A DNA stretch of 64,000 bases from Nymphaea colorata (Eukaryota > Streptophyta > Magnoliopsida > Nymphaeales > Nymphaeaceae): the NCBI RefSeq assembly GCF_008831285.2, contig NC_045143.1:20174854-20238853 (forward strand). Reading direction: 5' to 3'. Of the stretch, positions 21,784 through 33,800 are shown piece by piece (position 1 is the stretch's first letter; each line of letters starts with the position of its first letter). The notes under the pieces are model-generated. The model did not search any database. It was not told the origin of the DNA and saw nothing but the letters and a program-made list of their open reading frames with translations. The translations under genes were made by a program, and so were the position numbers.

Positions 21784-22234
21784 GAAACAAAACAAGAATG
21801 ATAGAATACCAGGTTGAGAAGATGAAGGGGCTTACCTTAGAAACAGCAATAGTAAAAATGAAAGCAAGGGATGAAACTAGGTGGAACACATCAAGAGTAT
21901 GTGACTCTAGAGTATTGGTTGGTTGAAGCACAACATGACCTTGGGCCCTCAGAAAGAGAATTGGGGAGTGCTAGAGAGACTGAGTGAAGGGTGTTTTCTT
22001 CAACGCACTTCATTTTGCAAGGGAGGGCACAAATGGGAACTGTAGCTGCTGGTCGGATCTAGGGTTGGCATTGACATAACCTAGGGTGCGTATGCCCTTG
22101 GTATAGAAGCCAAACCCTCCCTCCCAACCGCACCTAGTGGGTATAGTAGTGGGAGGGAATCAAGGAGAGTCGGCACTGCCGGTTGGCGCCTTGCTAGTGG
22201 GCTTGCCGGCGAGGCATGAGTCGGTGGCAGTGAA
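21784..22234. other. Intron DNA right of element B
   Basis: Continuation of the segment invaded by element B, then G-rich intron sequence. The stretch GTGGGTATAGTAGTGGGAGG near 22140 resembles GTGGGTATGGTGGTGGGAGG near 28175, so the flanks of the C-bearing block share a degenerate direct repeat. No gene seen. Confidence 0.4.
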
Positions 22235-22393
22235 GATGGGTCGATTATTCCACCTAAGCTTGGGCATCGGGCCGACCTGATAACGAGTCGGGCTCGGGCC
22301 GGCTTGACATCTAAAACTTGGGCCTGGGCCTGGACCGACTCGAAAAACCCGAGCCCGGCCTGATTACATTAAAAAAATATTTTTAATATTAAA

Positions 22394-22626
22394 TGTTGAG
22401 AAAACTTACTGTTTTGCATTTGAGGTTTTTTGCATTTTGCAATTTTAGTATTAGGTAGTTTTCTGAATTTTAAAGTTTTGTTGGACTCTTTATGTAAAGG
22501 GTTAAACATAACCCTAATCATTATTATTTAAAGGAAAGGGAGCAGCCGTAACAAGTGGATTGCTCCTTACTCTCTTTCCTCCTCACGTTTTCTTCTTCTC
22601 CTTCTTCTCTACCTCTCTAAACAACA
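22394..22626 (+). repeat. 5' LTR of element C
   Basis: Runs TGTTGAGAAAAC to CTAAACAACA. It contains a CT-rich 3' part and is followed directly by the PBS. Confidence 0.92.
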
Positions 22627-22638
22627 TGGTATCAGAGC
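22627..22638 (+). other. Primer binding site of element C
   Basis: TGGTATCAGAGC directly after the LTR. Confidence 0.92.
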
Positions 22639-23359
22639 ACATTCCTTCTTGGGACTGATCTGCCTTCCTTCATCTCCATCTCCACTCCTTTCTCATACCC
22701 ATCATCTTCCCATTCCTCTACTCTACTTACTGTTTTGAGCACAACAGTTGGGTCGTGTTTGTTGGGCTCGATCTAGGGTTTTCTCAAAAAATTTCAAAAC
22801 CCTAGATCGATGCCTTGTTGAAGTTGATGTGGCTGCAGTATAGTTAACTGGTCTTCAAGATGGATGGACGTCTAAATACATCACTCAAGCAGTATGGTTT
22901 ATGTTTCTGTTGAGGTTGAAGTTTACAAGTCTGCCAGATCAGCAAAGATATATTGGTCTGGTATGCCTTTTTTTTGTTGATGCTGTCGGCTAGATCTGGT
23001 AAATTTTTTTTTTAAGTACCCTGCTGCTGGACCAAATTTTCTTATATCTGCATGATAGTTGGTGCTGATTACTCAAGCCTGTTGCAACATTGCAAAACTG
23101 TATATCAGTTTTCAGTTAGTTGGTTTCCTAGTATTTGACGTCCATCATCTTTTCTTGTCAATCTATGGTGGCTGCTTGCTAAAAGAGGACTTTATTTGCG
23201 ATAAAGCAGAAGTATTACTATAGCAGTGGGTTTGTCGTAGGGGCTGCTAAACAACGACTGCAGGGATATTCTTCCTTGTTGGAGATTAATTTGATATCTT
23301 ATTAGTCAATATTCAGACTGCCGTGGACTTTCATATTCTTCTATTTTCGAGGTTTTATC
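22639..23359 (+). other. Leader of element C
   Basis: About 720 bp of untranslated leader. Unlike elements A, B and D it is not GC-rich and has no tandem repeats. Confidence 0.6.
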
Positions 23360-26300
23360 ATGGCTGCCAATAAATCTTTACAACATGATAGAACTGAATC
23401 TGGAAATCAGCAAATAGAGGCTGGTGTTGAGTACAAAGCCTTCTCAAATCCATTTTCTTTTGGATTTTGATGGAGTCAACTACGATGTATGGGCTAGAAC
23501 CTTCATGTTGTCAGCCGTTGGACATGGGAAGAAATATATATTGGAGGAAGATGAACCAGTTGAAAAGATTGGTAAATACGCACGGTGGGAGGAAGAAAAT
23601 AGTATAATCAGTGCTTGACTTATGAATAGCACCCAGCCCCACATTGCTGCAGGACTTTGTTATTATAATACAGCTAAAGATATGTGGAATTCTCTACGGC
23701 AGACGTACTCTCAAGACAAGAACATCAACAAAATTTTACAGGTTTAGCAAGAATTGTTACAAATGCAACAAGGTGACTTGGATTTAATTGAATGCTTTAC
23801 AAAGCTGAAGTTCACTTATGAAAAGATGAATTCCTTAAAACCGCCTTGTAAGCATTGTCTCAAATCTCACATGGAGCAAATGATTGTTGTTAAATTTCTT
23901 GCTGGACTATCATCAGATTATTCTGCAGCCAAGCTCAAATGCTACAGGTTCAGATTTTCCTGATCTTGATGAGGCCTTTAGCAGGCTAAGCAGATTGGCT
24001 GTTACTCTTCCTCTACCCTCAAACAACTCACAACCATCTGCTCTTGCCTCATTTGGAGGAGGACGAAGTGGACTATACTCTTCCCGTGGTAGAGGAAGAG
24101 GTCGAGGTCCAGGAGGACGTGGAAGACTTCAATGCACATATTGTGGTCGTCTTGGTCACTTAGAGGATAGGTGCTGGAACAAAGTGGGTAAGCCTAACTC
24201 ATCCACAACCTCTACTGTGACACCCTCATCCACTTCTGCTCCAAACACGCAGTCTATCAGTATAGCTCCTAAGGCGAAACCCACAACTGCTTCTATAGAT
24301 GCTGCATCTCTTAATCTAAGTCCGGCCGAAATTGATTTAATTATGGAGCATCGATCAAATACTATGCCTTCTACCACATCGGCATCCATAGCTATCACAA
24401 ATTCAACATATTCTGCAGGTAGAACTTCTTCTAATGGTTGTTGGATAATTGATTCTGGAGCATCTAAACACTTCTGTGGAGATACTAGTATTTCAAACCT
24501 GCAAAAATTTAATCCCTTACAGTATGTTCGATTGGCGGATGGAAGGCTATCTCCGGTAGAAGGGCATGGAGATGTTCAACTCTCTCCATCTTTGCATGTT
24601 CATGATGTGCTATATACTCCTGAATTCCCAAAGAATTTGTTATCTATAAGCAAACTAACTAAAGAGATGAATTGTCGAGTTATTTTTGACCCGGGTACTT
24701 GTGTATTTCAGGACCTATCGACTGGGAGGAAGATTGGTGGAGGCCATGAGAGAGATGGAATCTACTTCTTGGATGCATCTGTTAAGGAGGCGTCATTCTT
24801 AGTCGATTCATCTTCAAGTGCGTTCCCATGGCATCTCAGATTGGGTCATCCATCCTTCCCTAAACTACGGCTGCTATGTCCTCAGATTTCTTCCACAACT
24901 TCTATCGAGTGTGAAGCTTGTCAACTAGGCAAGCATAGTGGTACTTCATTTCCATCGATTCAAAGTCAGTCTAGCCAAAATCTATTTGATTTAGTTCATG
25001 TTGATGTTTGGGGGCCTAGTCGGGTCCCAAGTCGGTTGTCGTTTCGGTATTATCTGTCCATTGTTGATGATTTCTCTCGTGTCACTTGGGTTTTTTTGAT
25101 GAAAGACAGAACTGAAGCTCCTTGTATCTTGAAATCTTTCATATTGGAAATAAAAACTCAATTTAATTCTTGTGTCAAGGTTGTTCGCACTGACAATGCT
25201 CTCGAGTTCAAATCTACGTTTCTACTTGAATTCTATAAATCCCATGGTATTGTGCCACATTTTACGTGCCCTCACACATCTCAACAAAATGGTGTAGTTG
25301 AAAGAAAACATCGCCATTTGTTGGATGTTGCCCACACGATCATGATTCATTCTCATATGCCTTCCAAATTTTGGGGAGATGCAATCATGACCGCATGTTA
25401 CCTAATAAATAGAATGCCATCCTCTTCCATAGACAACAAGATCCCAATTCAAATTCTCTACCCAAACAGGGCCTTGTTCTCTTTGACCCCACGTATATTT
25501 GGATGCTCATGCTTTGTACATAAACTTGGACCTAATCGAGATAAACTAGTTGCGCAAGCAAGTAAATGTGTATTTGTGGGATATTCTAGAAATCAAAAAG
25601 GATATCGATGCCTTGATCCTATAACTAATCAAGAGTTTGTCAGTGCTGATGTAACCTTTCACGAGTCTTCTCCATTCTTTCATGCAAACCCCTCATATCA
25701 ACAGTCTGAGATGCCTCCTTCTGTTCCACTTCCAATCCCTCCTATTCCACTTGAGTCCCTTCCTTTTTTATCATCTCCCACTTGTCCCAATCTCTCCATT
25801 CCACGGTTTAAAGATCCTCCTCTCACATATTCAAGAAGGAATCCATCATCTAATGAGCCTGCACCATCTTGCTCTCGGGAGGTAAGTAGTTCTGAATTAC
25901 ATGACATACCTGAGTGTTCCCTTGATGCATCTCATCCTAATGAACTACCAATTGCACTACATAAAGGGATCAGACAATGCACAATTCATCCTCTTTCTAA
26001 ATTTGTTAGTACAACTCATTTGGGAGATCATATGTGCAAATTTATTGATGCTTTGTCAGCTATTTCCATTCCTATTTCACATGAACAAGCTATGTTGGAC
26101 TCTAAGTGGTACCAAGCAATGAAGGAGGAGATGGATTCTTTAATATCTCGCCACACTTGGGATCTTGTTGAACCTCCTTCTGGGGCAGATATTGTTGGCT
26201 CGAAATTGATATTTACTATCAAGTATAACTCAGATGGCACCGTTGAGCGATACAAGGCACGATTGGTAGCAAAAGGGTACACACAGACATATGGTATTGA

Positions 26301-27636
26301 CTTCTTTGAAACTTTCTCTCCTGTGGCACGTCTAGGTACTATGCGCCTTATTATATCTGTTGCAGTTCATTATGGATGGAATATGTACTAGCTTGATGTT
26401 AAAAATGCCTTTTTGTATGAGGATCTATCTGAAGTAGTTTATATGCAGCAACCACCCGGTTTTGAGAAACAGGGGGAGTGTACCAAGGTATGTTTGTTAA
26501 AGAAGGCTATATATGGTTTGAAACAGAGTCCCAGAGCATGGTTTCAGAAGTTGTGTGATGTTGTGTCCAAGTTTGAGTTTCATAGATCTCCTTTAGATCA
26601 TTCATTGTTCATAAAAAGGACCTCAAGAGGTATGGTTGTTATGGTGATATATGTGGATGACATTATTTTAACTGGTGACAGTGAACAAGAAATACAAGAC
26701 ACAAAAAAGTATCTCCAACAATACTTTGTTACTAAAGATCTTGGCTCTCTACGTTACTTCTTGGGGATAGAAGTAGCAAGAAGTAAAGAAGGTCTAGTCC
26801 TTTCCCAAAGAAAATATGTTCTTGATTTGCTACAAGAGACAGGTATGACTGGAATTAAACCGGCATCTATTCCTATGAATTCTCGTATTCACTTATATGA
26901 TGATAAATCTGAACCTGTTGATAGCAAATCATATCGGTCTCTGATTGGAAAGCTAATATATGTAACCATTACTAGACCCGATATATCCTTTGCTGTGGGA
27001 AAACTAAGCCAGTTTATGGATAAGCCAAGAAAAGCTCATTGGGATGCAGCTATGCTATTATTGAAATTTCTAAAAGGTTCTCTTGGAAAGGGTCTATTAT
27101 TTAAAAGAAGTTCTTCACTTCAGATAGAAGCTTATTCTGATGCAGATTATGCAGGTTCTATTGATGAGAGAAAGTCCACTGCGGAATTTTGTATCTTTGT
27201 TGGTGGTAACAGGTTCTATTGATGACAGAAAGTCCACTGTAACTTAGTTTCTTGGAGAAGTAAAAAGCAAGCTGTTGTTGCTCGGTCAAGTGCAGAGTCA
27301 GAATACCGAGCCATGGCCCAAACTGCCACTGAAATCACTTGGGTGAGAGCCATGTTAGAAGGTCTTGGGATACAGACAGAATTGCCTATAAAAATGCAAT
27401 GTGATAATAAAGCGGCCACTTATATAGAAAATAATCCGGTTTTCCACGAACGGACCAAGCATATCGAAGTTGATTGTCATTACATTAGAGACTTGGTTCA
27501 AGTAGGAATTATTTCTACTGAATATATTGCTTCAAAAGATCAAACTGCAGATATATTTACCAAAGCTCTTCCTATATCTGATTTCATGAAATGTTGTAAC
27601 AAGCTGAGCATGATAGACATCTATGCTCCAGCTTGA
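23360..27636 (+). pseudogene. Element C gag-pol, multiply broken
   Basis: The gag ATG at 23360 is followed by a frameshift near 23450, stops at 23616-23618 and 23745-23747, and another frameshift near 23940. From there a long frame has an RGRGRG-rich stretch, zinc knuckle CTYCGRLGHLEDRC, protease IIDSGASKH, integrase (HVDVWGPSR, TDNALEF, QNGVVERKH) and early RT. TAG at 26389-26391 replaces a Gln codon. RT continues with YVDD near 26655. At about 27210 a 33-bp in-frame insertion brings TGA stops. RNase H then closes at 27634-27636. Confidence 0.9.
27210..27242 (+). repeat. 33-bp templated insertion in element C RNase H
   Basis: The segment AGGTTCTATTGATGACAGAA and what follows it copies the nearby sequence at about 27152-27180 with one difference. 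It sits between the conserved G-G-N and L-V-S-W codons. Its length is a multiple of three but it adds two in-frame TGA codons. Confidence 0.75.
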
Positions 27637-27643
27637 GGGGGAG
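27636..27643 (+). other. Polypurine tract of element C
   Basis: AGGGGGAG immediately before the 3' LTR. Here pol stops just before the tract, unlike A, B and D. Confidence 0.85.
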
Positions 27644-27876
27644 TGTTGAAAAAACTTACTGTTTTGCATTTGAGGTTTTCTGTATTTTGCAATTTTAGTA
27701 TTAGGTAGTTTTCTGAATTTTAAAGTTTTGTTGGACTCTTTATGTAAAGGGTTAAACATAACCCTAATCATTATTATTTAAAGGAAAGGGAGCAGCCGTA
27801 ACAAGTGGATTGCTCCTTACTCTCTTTCCTCCTCACGTTTTCTTCTTCTCCTTCTTCTCTACCTCTCTAAACAACA
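27644..27876 (+). repeat. 3' LTR of element C
   Basis: 233 bp. Differs from the 5' LTR at three sites near its start; the remaining bases agree by eye. Confidence 0.92.
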
Positions 27877-28101
27877 TAAAATAGTACATAAAAATAATTA
27901 ATTATAATAAAATATCATAAAAATTAAAAAAATCATTATCGGGCCCGATCTGTGCTTATCAGGCCCACCCGGGGCAGCCCGATAACAAGTTGGGCTGGCC
28001 CGGGTCTCGTTTTTTTCTGCCCGGGCCCCTGCCCGAGTCGGGCTGGGTACCGGGTACCCGGCAGCGGCCCAGCCCGGTGCCCAGGCTTATTTCCACCCAT
28101 C

Positions 28102-28382
28102 TCTCTCTAAACGACTGCCTTCCTCCCTCCAATGAGTATACCCACCAGGGGCAGCCACCGGCACCATTCATAGTGGGTATGGTGGTGGGAGGGAGGGAGA
28201 CAGTCGAGGAAGGGAGAGAGGGGTCGAGGAGAGAGAAACAAGTAAAAAAAAAATTAAAAATTAAAAAAGAACATCACCAAGACCATACAATTGGGTGCAA
28301 TCAACAACTCTTATCAACTTTCCATTTGACAAATATTTAACAAAGCCACGGTTCAGTTTCTCTCTCTTTCTCTCTCTCTCTC

Positions 28383-28428
<46 letters not shown>

Positions 28429-28904
28429 AAAACGGTTACACACTAGACTAGATGAGAATCAGATGGTGGAGATGGAGTTGCAAAACTGGATGAAGTATGA
28501 AGTGAAAAAATGTCTTATGATGATAAATGATTTAGTTTAATTTTAAACTTGAATCGGTAGTGATACTATTATATCAACATGGAAAAAGAGAAAAATGAGA
28601 AAAGGGGGAACAATAGCCCAAAAAGAGCCAAAATTTTTGTTTTTCACAGTTTTTTCCAAACTAACGTGATTTTTCTTGTTTTTTCATTTTCGTTTTTATT
28701 TGTTGATATTGCAATATTTTCAAGAATATCATGATATTTGTGACATTAATATATATAGAATTTGCTGGATGGATATATATTAATTCAAATAGTTTCAAAC
28801 TGCATGTTCTTTACCTAAGCATTGCGTTCTCCACAATCTATCTTCTTCTTATCAAACTAGAAATAGCACTATTAAGTGCATGTATATATTTACCTATGTA
28901 TATC
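28102..28904. other. Intron DNA with a CT/TA microsatellite
   Basis: (CT)n then (TA)n runs at about 28358-28425. The rest is AT-rich. No gene seen. Confidence 0.65.
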
Positions 28905-29301
28905 ATAGTCACAAAAAACACGTCTTTTTAGAAAAAAACATGATAAATTAAATTGCCATTTAAAACTAAAAAAATGCATTTTTTTAAACGTTAAAAACGA
29001 AAAAAAATCTTTTTTTGATGCGTTTTTTCGCATTTTTTCACTTTTTTATTTTTTTTCATTTTCTTCATTTTTTTAATGCCAAACAGTTTTTTTTTTCATT
29101 TTTCTATTTTTTATATGTTGCAAATCTACTTATTGTTTGATGTTTGTGTTATTAGTTTCTCACTTATTTTATTTTTCTCCATTTTTAGTTTTTTAAAATT
29201 TTTAAAAATTTACCGTATTTTTTCCATTTTTTTCAAGCTCACCATATTATACCCGAGAAAAACTTCGCCGTTTAAAACTTCGAAACGTTATTTGTGACCA
29301 T
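28905..29301. mobile_element. AT-rich MITE-like element, copy 2
   Basis: Homologous to 11648-11942. The ends are ATAGTCACAAAAAACACG and, on the complement, ATGGTCACAAATAACG. It is flanked by TATATC at 28899-28904 and 29302-29307, a probable target duplication. Confidence 0.7.
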
Positions 29302-29705
29302 TATATCTGATATCTCATATACAAATATGTATGACATTGAGGATATATACATAGAGGTATATGCAATGTAGATAGGGCGAATTATGCATTTTTATTTCAA
29401 TTTATTTTCTGTATTTGTTATTGAATTCTTAATTTTAGTCAAGGTTAGACTTGACTTTGACCAAGCTAGCCAGTGGCTGCTCCAAACGGCTAGAATTGGG
29501 GCTTGCCCAATGGCTAGCCTTCCTTGATGTATGAACAAGGGGATTAACCCCCTTGCATGCACACTGTTCTTCCTTGTTTTCTTACTGAATAATACATATT
29601 CATTTTTCATCTTTGATTTCTGCCTTGGTGCACATTGAGGGTGTTTAGGTTCTTTTTATAAACTAACTATACCCCAGTTACCAAAAAGGTTTTCTCACGC
29701 TCAAG
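29302..29705. other. Intron DNA, possible decayed LTR
   Basis: Words such as AATGGCTAGCC and CAAACGGCTAG and a TTCTTACTGAATAATAC segment resemble copia LTR ends. No boundaries or partner could be fixed. Confidence 0.3.
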
Positions 29706-30452
29706 TGTATCGAGCACAACAATTCACAATGAAAAGTGAAAACTGAATATTATTCCTATAAGGTGGTCAAACAAAACTGGCTTCAAAAGCCATGGCCTTA
29801 ACGTTAGGCTGATACAATATTTACAGAGATGAAGAAACAAAAGGGGCACAAAAGCTAGCTGTTGTACCTATGTTGTCAAGGCGACCAGACACTGCCTAGC
29901 ATCTAGGCAGCGCCTGGCACCTAGGGAGGCCGAGATGAGCATAATCAATATAACAATACATTACGTATTAATACAAAATAAAGTACATAATAATATATAC
30001 TCAATTAAGAAACTTTAATTAAAGGGAAGCAGACTTTTCACTTTCCATGGACTAGGTGTATTGGCGCCTAGGCCAGCCAAAGCGCCAACGCATATCCTCG
30101 TAGCCTAAGTGGTGGACTTAGGCAATGGGTGTGGAATCAGGCTTAGTCCACACCTAGGCGAGCCGTTAACAACATAGTGTTGGACTGAGTTCCAGCTTCC
30201 AGCGACTAGTTTAAGCTAGCTGTTGGACTGAGTTCCAACAACTAGAAAACTAGCTGCTGGAACTCTCCAACAGCTGGAAACACAGAAAAAAATAATAAAA
30301 AGTGGAAAAATAAAAGAAGTATAAAAAAATAAAATACAGTCCTATGTACATAATATATACATACATACAAGCACTTAAATACAATGATGTATGCTGAAAC
30401 AGATATACATACGTATATATGTGTACTTACATATGAAGTAACACTTTTGAAC
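29706..30452. repeat. Possible solo LTR of a copia family like F/G
   Basis: Ends TGTATCGAG and GAAGTAACA. It contains AGCTGTTGGA / TCCAACAGCT repeats of the kind in the LTRs at 3890-4392 and 59226-59604. It is interrupted by the 310-bp MITE. No target duplication seen. Confidence 0.35.
29868..30177. mobile_element. CCTAGGC-rich hAT-like MITE (8-bp target duplication)
   Basis: The ends are inverted: CTATGTTGTCAAGGCG on the left, CTATGTTGTTAACGGC on the complement of the right. The flanks TGTTGTAC (29860-29867) and TGTTGGAC (30178-30185) are an 8-bp duplication with one mismatch. The interior repeats CCTAGGCG-type words. Confidence 0.75.
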
Positions 30453-30623
30453 CTTTGAAGATGTTTGGTTTGAACCTTAGCTCATTGTTGTTGTTGATCT
30501 ACAAATTTTTGGAGCTTATGATTGCTGACTTCTTTACACTGGCATCATGTTGTAATCTGTAACTAGATTGGATTTGGGTCTATTCCCAATTACACCAATA
30601 TCCAAACTGTATCAAATTAGAAT

Positions 30624-30834
30624 TGTAGAAACACGAACCACAAGGAGAGAGCAGAGAAAGAACACACAATATACGTGGAAAACCTCATAAAGAGGTGAAA
30701 AACCACGGGGAAGCTCTGACCTAGGGGCAAACCGCAACCCTAGGAGAGAGAAAATAATACCCGCCTCGGTATCCGTGCTCCATAGGACCGGGTCCAGATA
30801 TGGACCCGGTTCCCCAATACAATATATTCTAACA
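30624..30834 (-). repeat. 3' LTR of element D, with a 76-bp deletion
   Basis: Lacks the segment present at about 35600-35675 of the other LTR, including the predicted TATA box. It retains the ACCGGGTCC / GGACCCGGT inverted repeat (30787-30810). Confidence 0.92.
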
Positions 30835-33800
30835 CTCCCCCTCAAGCTTGGCATACATGTCAAACATGCCAAGCTTGCTAACATTTTTCTCAAATTGAGA
30901 TGTACATAAAGACTTAGTTAAGACATCCGCAACTTGATCTTCAGACTTCATATAGGGCAGAATCAACTCCTTTGAATCTATGCGTTCCCGTATGAAGTGA
31001 CGATCGATCTCCACATGTTTGGTCCTGTCATGCATGACCGGATTGTTTGCCAAGTTAATCGCAGACTTGTTGTCACAATACATCCTCATCTTCTCTTCCA
31101 TTTTAACCCCAATATCTGCTAAAAGAATTTTGAGCCATAACATCTCTGTAACCCCCATAGCAACTGCCCTGTATTCAGCCTCAGCACTGGACCTGGAACA
31201 AACTTCTTGACGTTTACTTCTCCATACCACAAGGTTACCTCCAAGAAATATGCAGTATCCTGTGGTAGACCTCCTAGTATCTGTGCATCCTGCCCAGTCG
31301 GCGTCAGAGTATCCTTCAATGCTTAGTTGATCTTGTCGAGTGTAGAGTAGTCCTTTCCCTGGGTCATTCTTTAAGTATCCCAATACTCTTTCAGCACTTT
31401 TCCAATGACAATCAGTAGGGGCATGCATAAACTGACTTAACACACCCACAGCATACGTAATATCTGGGCGAGTAAGAGTGAGATAAATAAGTTTACCAAC
31501 CAGACGCTGATACCTCCATTTTCCTTCCTCATCCAAGATAGTCCCAGATTTGATACTTATCCTTGTGCCAGACTCCATTGGGGTAAGAAAGGGCCTGCAT
31601 CCCAGTTTACCTGTCTCTTTTAGAAGATCCAAAGTGTATTTTCTTTGGCTCATAACAAGCCCAGTCTCAGACCGCGCGATCTCAATCCCCAAGAAATACC
31701 TTAGTTTACCCAGATCTTTGAGATCGAATTCTGCAGCTAACGTTTCTTTCATCTTCCTTTTTTCCCCCTCGTCGTCACCTGTGACAATCATATCATCAAC
31801 ATATACAAGTAAAAGGCTCACCAGACCATTTCTCTGCTTGATGAAGAGGGTGTGATCACCATTTCCCTGTTTATACCCATTAGTCTTCATTACAACCCTT
31901 AGTCTTTCAAACCAAGCTCTAGGGGATTGCTTGAGACCATACAAAGCTTTCTTGAGATAGCAACACTTCCCGTTCCGAGCATACCCAGGCGGCATGCTCA
32001 TATAGACTTCTTCCTCAAGGTGACCATTCAAGAAGGCGTTCTTAACATCAAGTTGGTCCATGCTCCACTTCTTTTGCACTGCAAGAGCTAAGATGACCCT
32101 TACGGTCTTCAGTTTCGCCACGGGAGCAAACGTCTCAAGATAGTCAATCCCATATTTCTGGCTAAACCCTTTAGCAACAAGACGAGCTTTATAGCGTTCT
32201 ACAGTGCCATCAGGTTTGTACTTCACATTAAACACCCACTTGGAGCCAACTAAGTGAGTTCCCTTGGGGATATCAACAACCTCCCATGTATTGTTCTTTT
32301 CCAGGGCGTCCATCTCTTTTGTCATGGCCTGTAGCCATTTAGGATCCTTCCTTGCATCTTCCACTGACCTGGGAATAACAGCCATAGATAGAGAGGTAAC
32401 AAAGCACTTGTAGTCTTTACTGAGTTTTGCATATGAAACAAATCTCTGAATAGGATGAGAAGTACATGACCTGGTGCCCTTGCGCAGAGCTATGGGAAGT
32501 TCTTCATTCATTGGACTTGGATCATCCGGGGAGGTCACAAGATTGGGAAGATTGGGATTGGTAACATCAACATCTTCCATCACATCCTTCTTCTTCCTGC
32601 TGTAAACCTGACCAAATAGGTGATCTCGAGACTGTTCTTCCACAGGGCCCCCCTCCATCTGACTGTCTCTGTCCTCACTGACAACGTCTTCCACACTTGG
32701 AGAACTCACCGTATAATCCAAGAAATCCATGAACTGAATCAATTGATGCGAAGAATACTCTTCCCTTCTGTCACCTAGACACTCCCCCTGAAGAGGATTC
32801 GCAGGAAAGTATGCCTCATGTTCATGAAAGGTCACATCCCTGGAGACATATACTCTGGAAGTGCTAGGGTCAACACACCTGTATCCCTTCTGGGTGGAGG
32901 AATATCCCAAGAAGACTACTTTGATGGACCGATGATCAAGTTTCTTGAGAGTGAGACTATGATCATGGACAAAACAAACACACCCAAACACTCGAGGGGT
33001 TAAAGGCCAGGGATTCTGAGTGGGCCACAACACAGAATAAGGGGAATGACCATCCAACACATGAGTAGGCATACGGTTGATAAGGTGAGCACTAGTGAGA
33101 AGTGCGTCCCCCCAGTACCTCTTAGGGACATGACGTTGAAACATAATTGCCCGGGTAACATTTAACAAATGACAGTTTTTTCTTTCAGCCACGCCATTCT
33201 GAGGAGGGGTGTAGCTGCAGGATGTTTCATGAATAATACCCTTGCTTCGCAAGAAGTCATCAAGGGATTGAGGGAGATACTCTCGGGCATTGTCAGTACG
33301 GAAGGCCTGAACAGTGGTCTGGAATTGAGTTTCGACAAATGCCACAAAGTTTTTGACAATGTCGGGAACTTCACTACGTTCTTTCAACAGATACACGAAC
33401 GTACACCGGGAGTAGTCATCAATAAGAGTCATAAAATAGTGAAAGCCACGACAAGTGGGTACTCCCGAAGGACCCCAAACATCAGAGTGAACCAAAGCAA
33501 AAGGACGGTTGGCTTTATTGAACGAAATAGGGTACGAGGCCCTAACATGCTTAGACAACTAACACACTTCACAGGCGAAGGTGTCCAAAGAAACGGAATG
33601 AAACATCCTAGGAAACAACTTTCTAAGCAACTTGAATGGAATATGACCAAGTCTTTCGTGCCAACGCATAATGACGGATCTGGCCTCCACGCCAGGCAAC
33701 TGTCCACTGGTGGCTGAAATCAAAGCAGAAGCAACTCGAACGGGCAGTCTGTAGAGCCCATCAATAGCCGAACCAATCCCAATCTTCTGCCCCGTCCCCA

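Larger units (their letters stand above)
22394..27876 (+). mobile_element. Complete Ty1/copia retrotransposon C
   Basis: 5483 bp with 233-bp LTRs differing at three positions, PBS and polypurine tract. The flanks share only TAAA, so the target duplication is imperfect. The sequence family differs from A, B and D; the fragment at 46951-48310 is its closest relative here. Gag-pol is heavily damaged even though the LTRs are young. Confidence 0.92.
22235..28101. mobile_element. GC-rich inverted-repeat element split by copia C
   Basis: The left end, GATGGGT... AAGCTTGGGCATCGGGC, matches the complement of the right end, GATGGGTGGAAATAAGCCTG then GGCACCGGGC. Both sides are rich in GGCCCGA words. 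Removing element C leaves about 390 bp. No convincing target duplication is visible at the outer edges, so the class is unclear. Confidence 0.45.
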
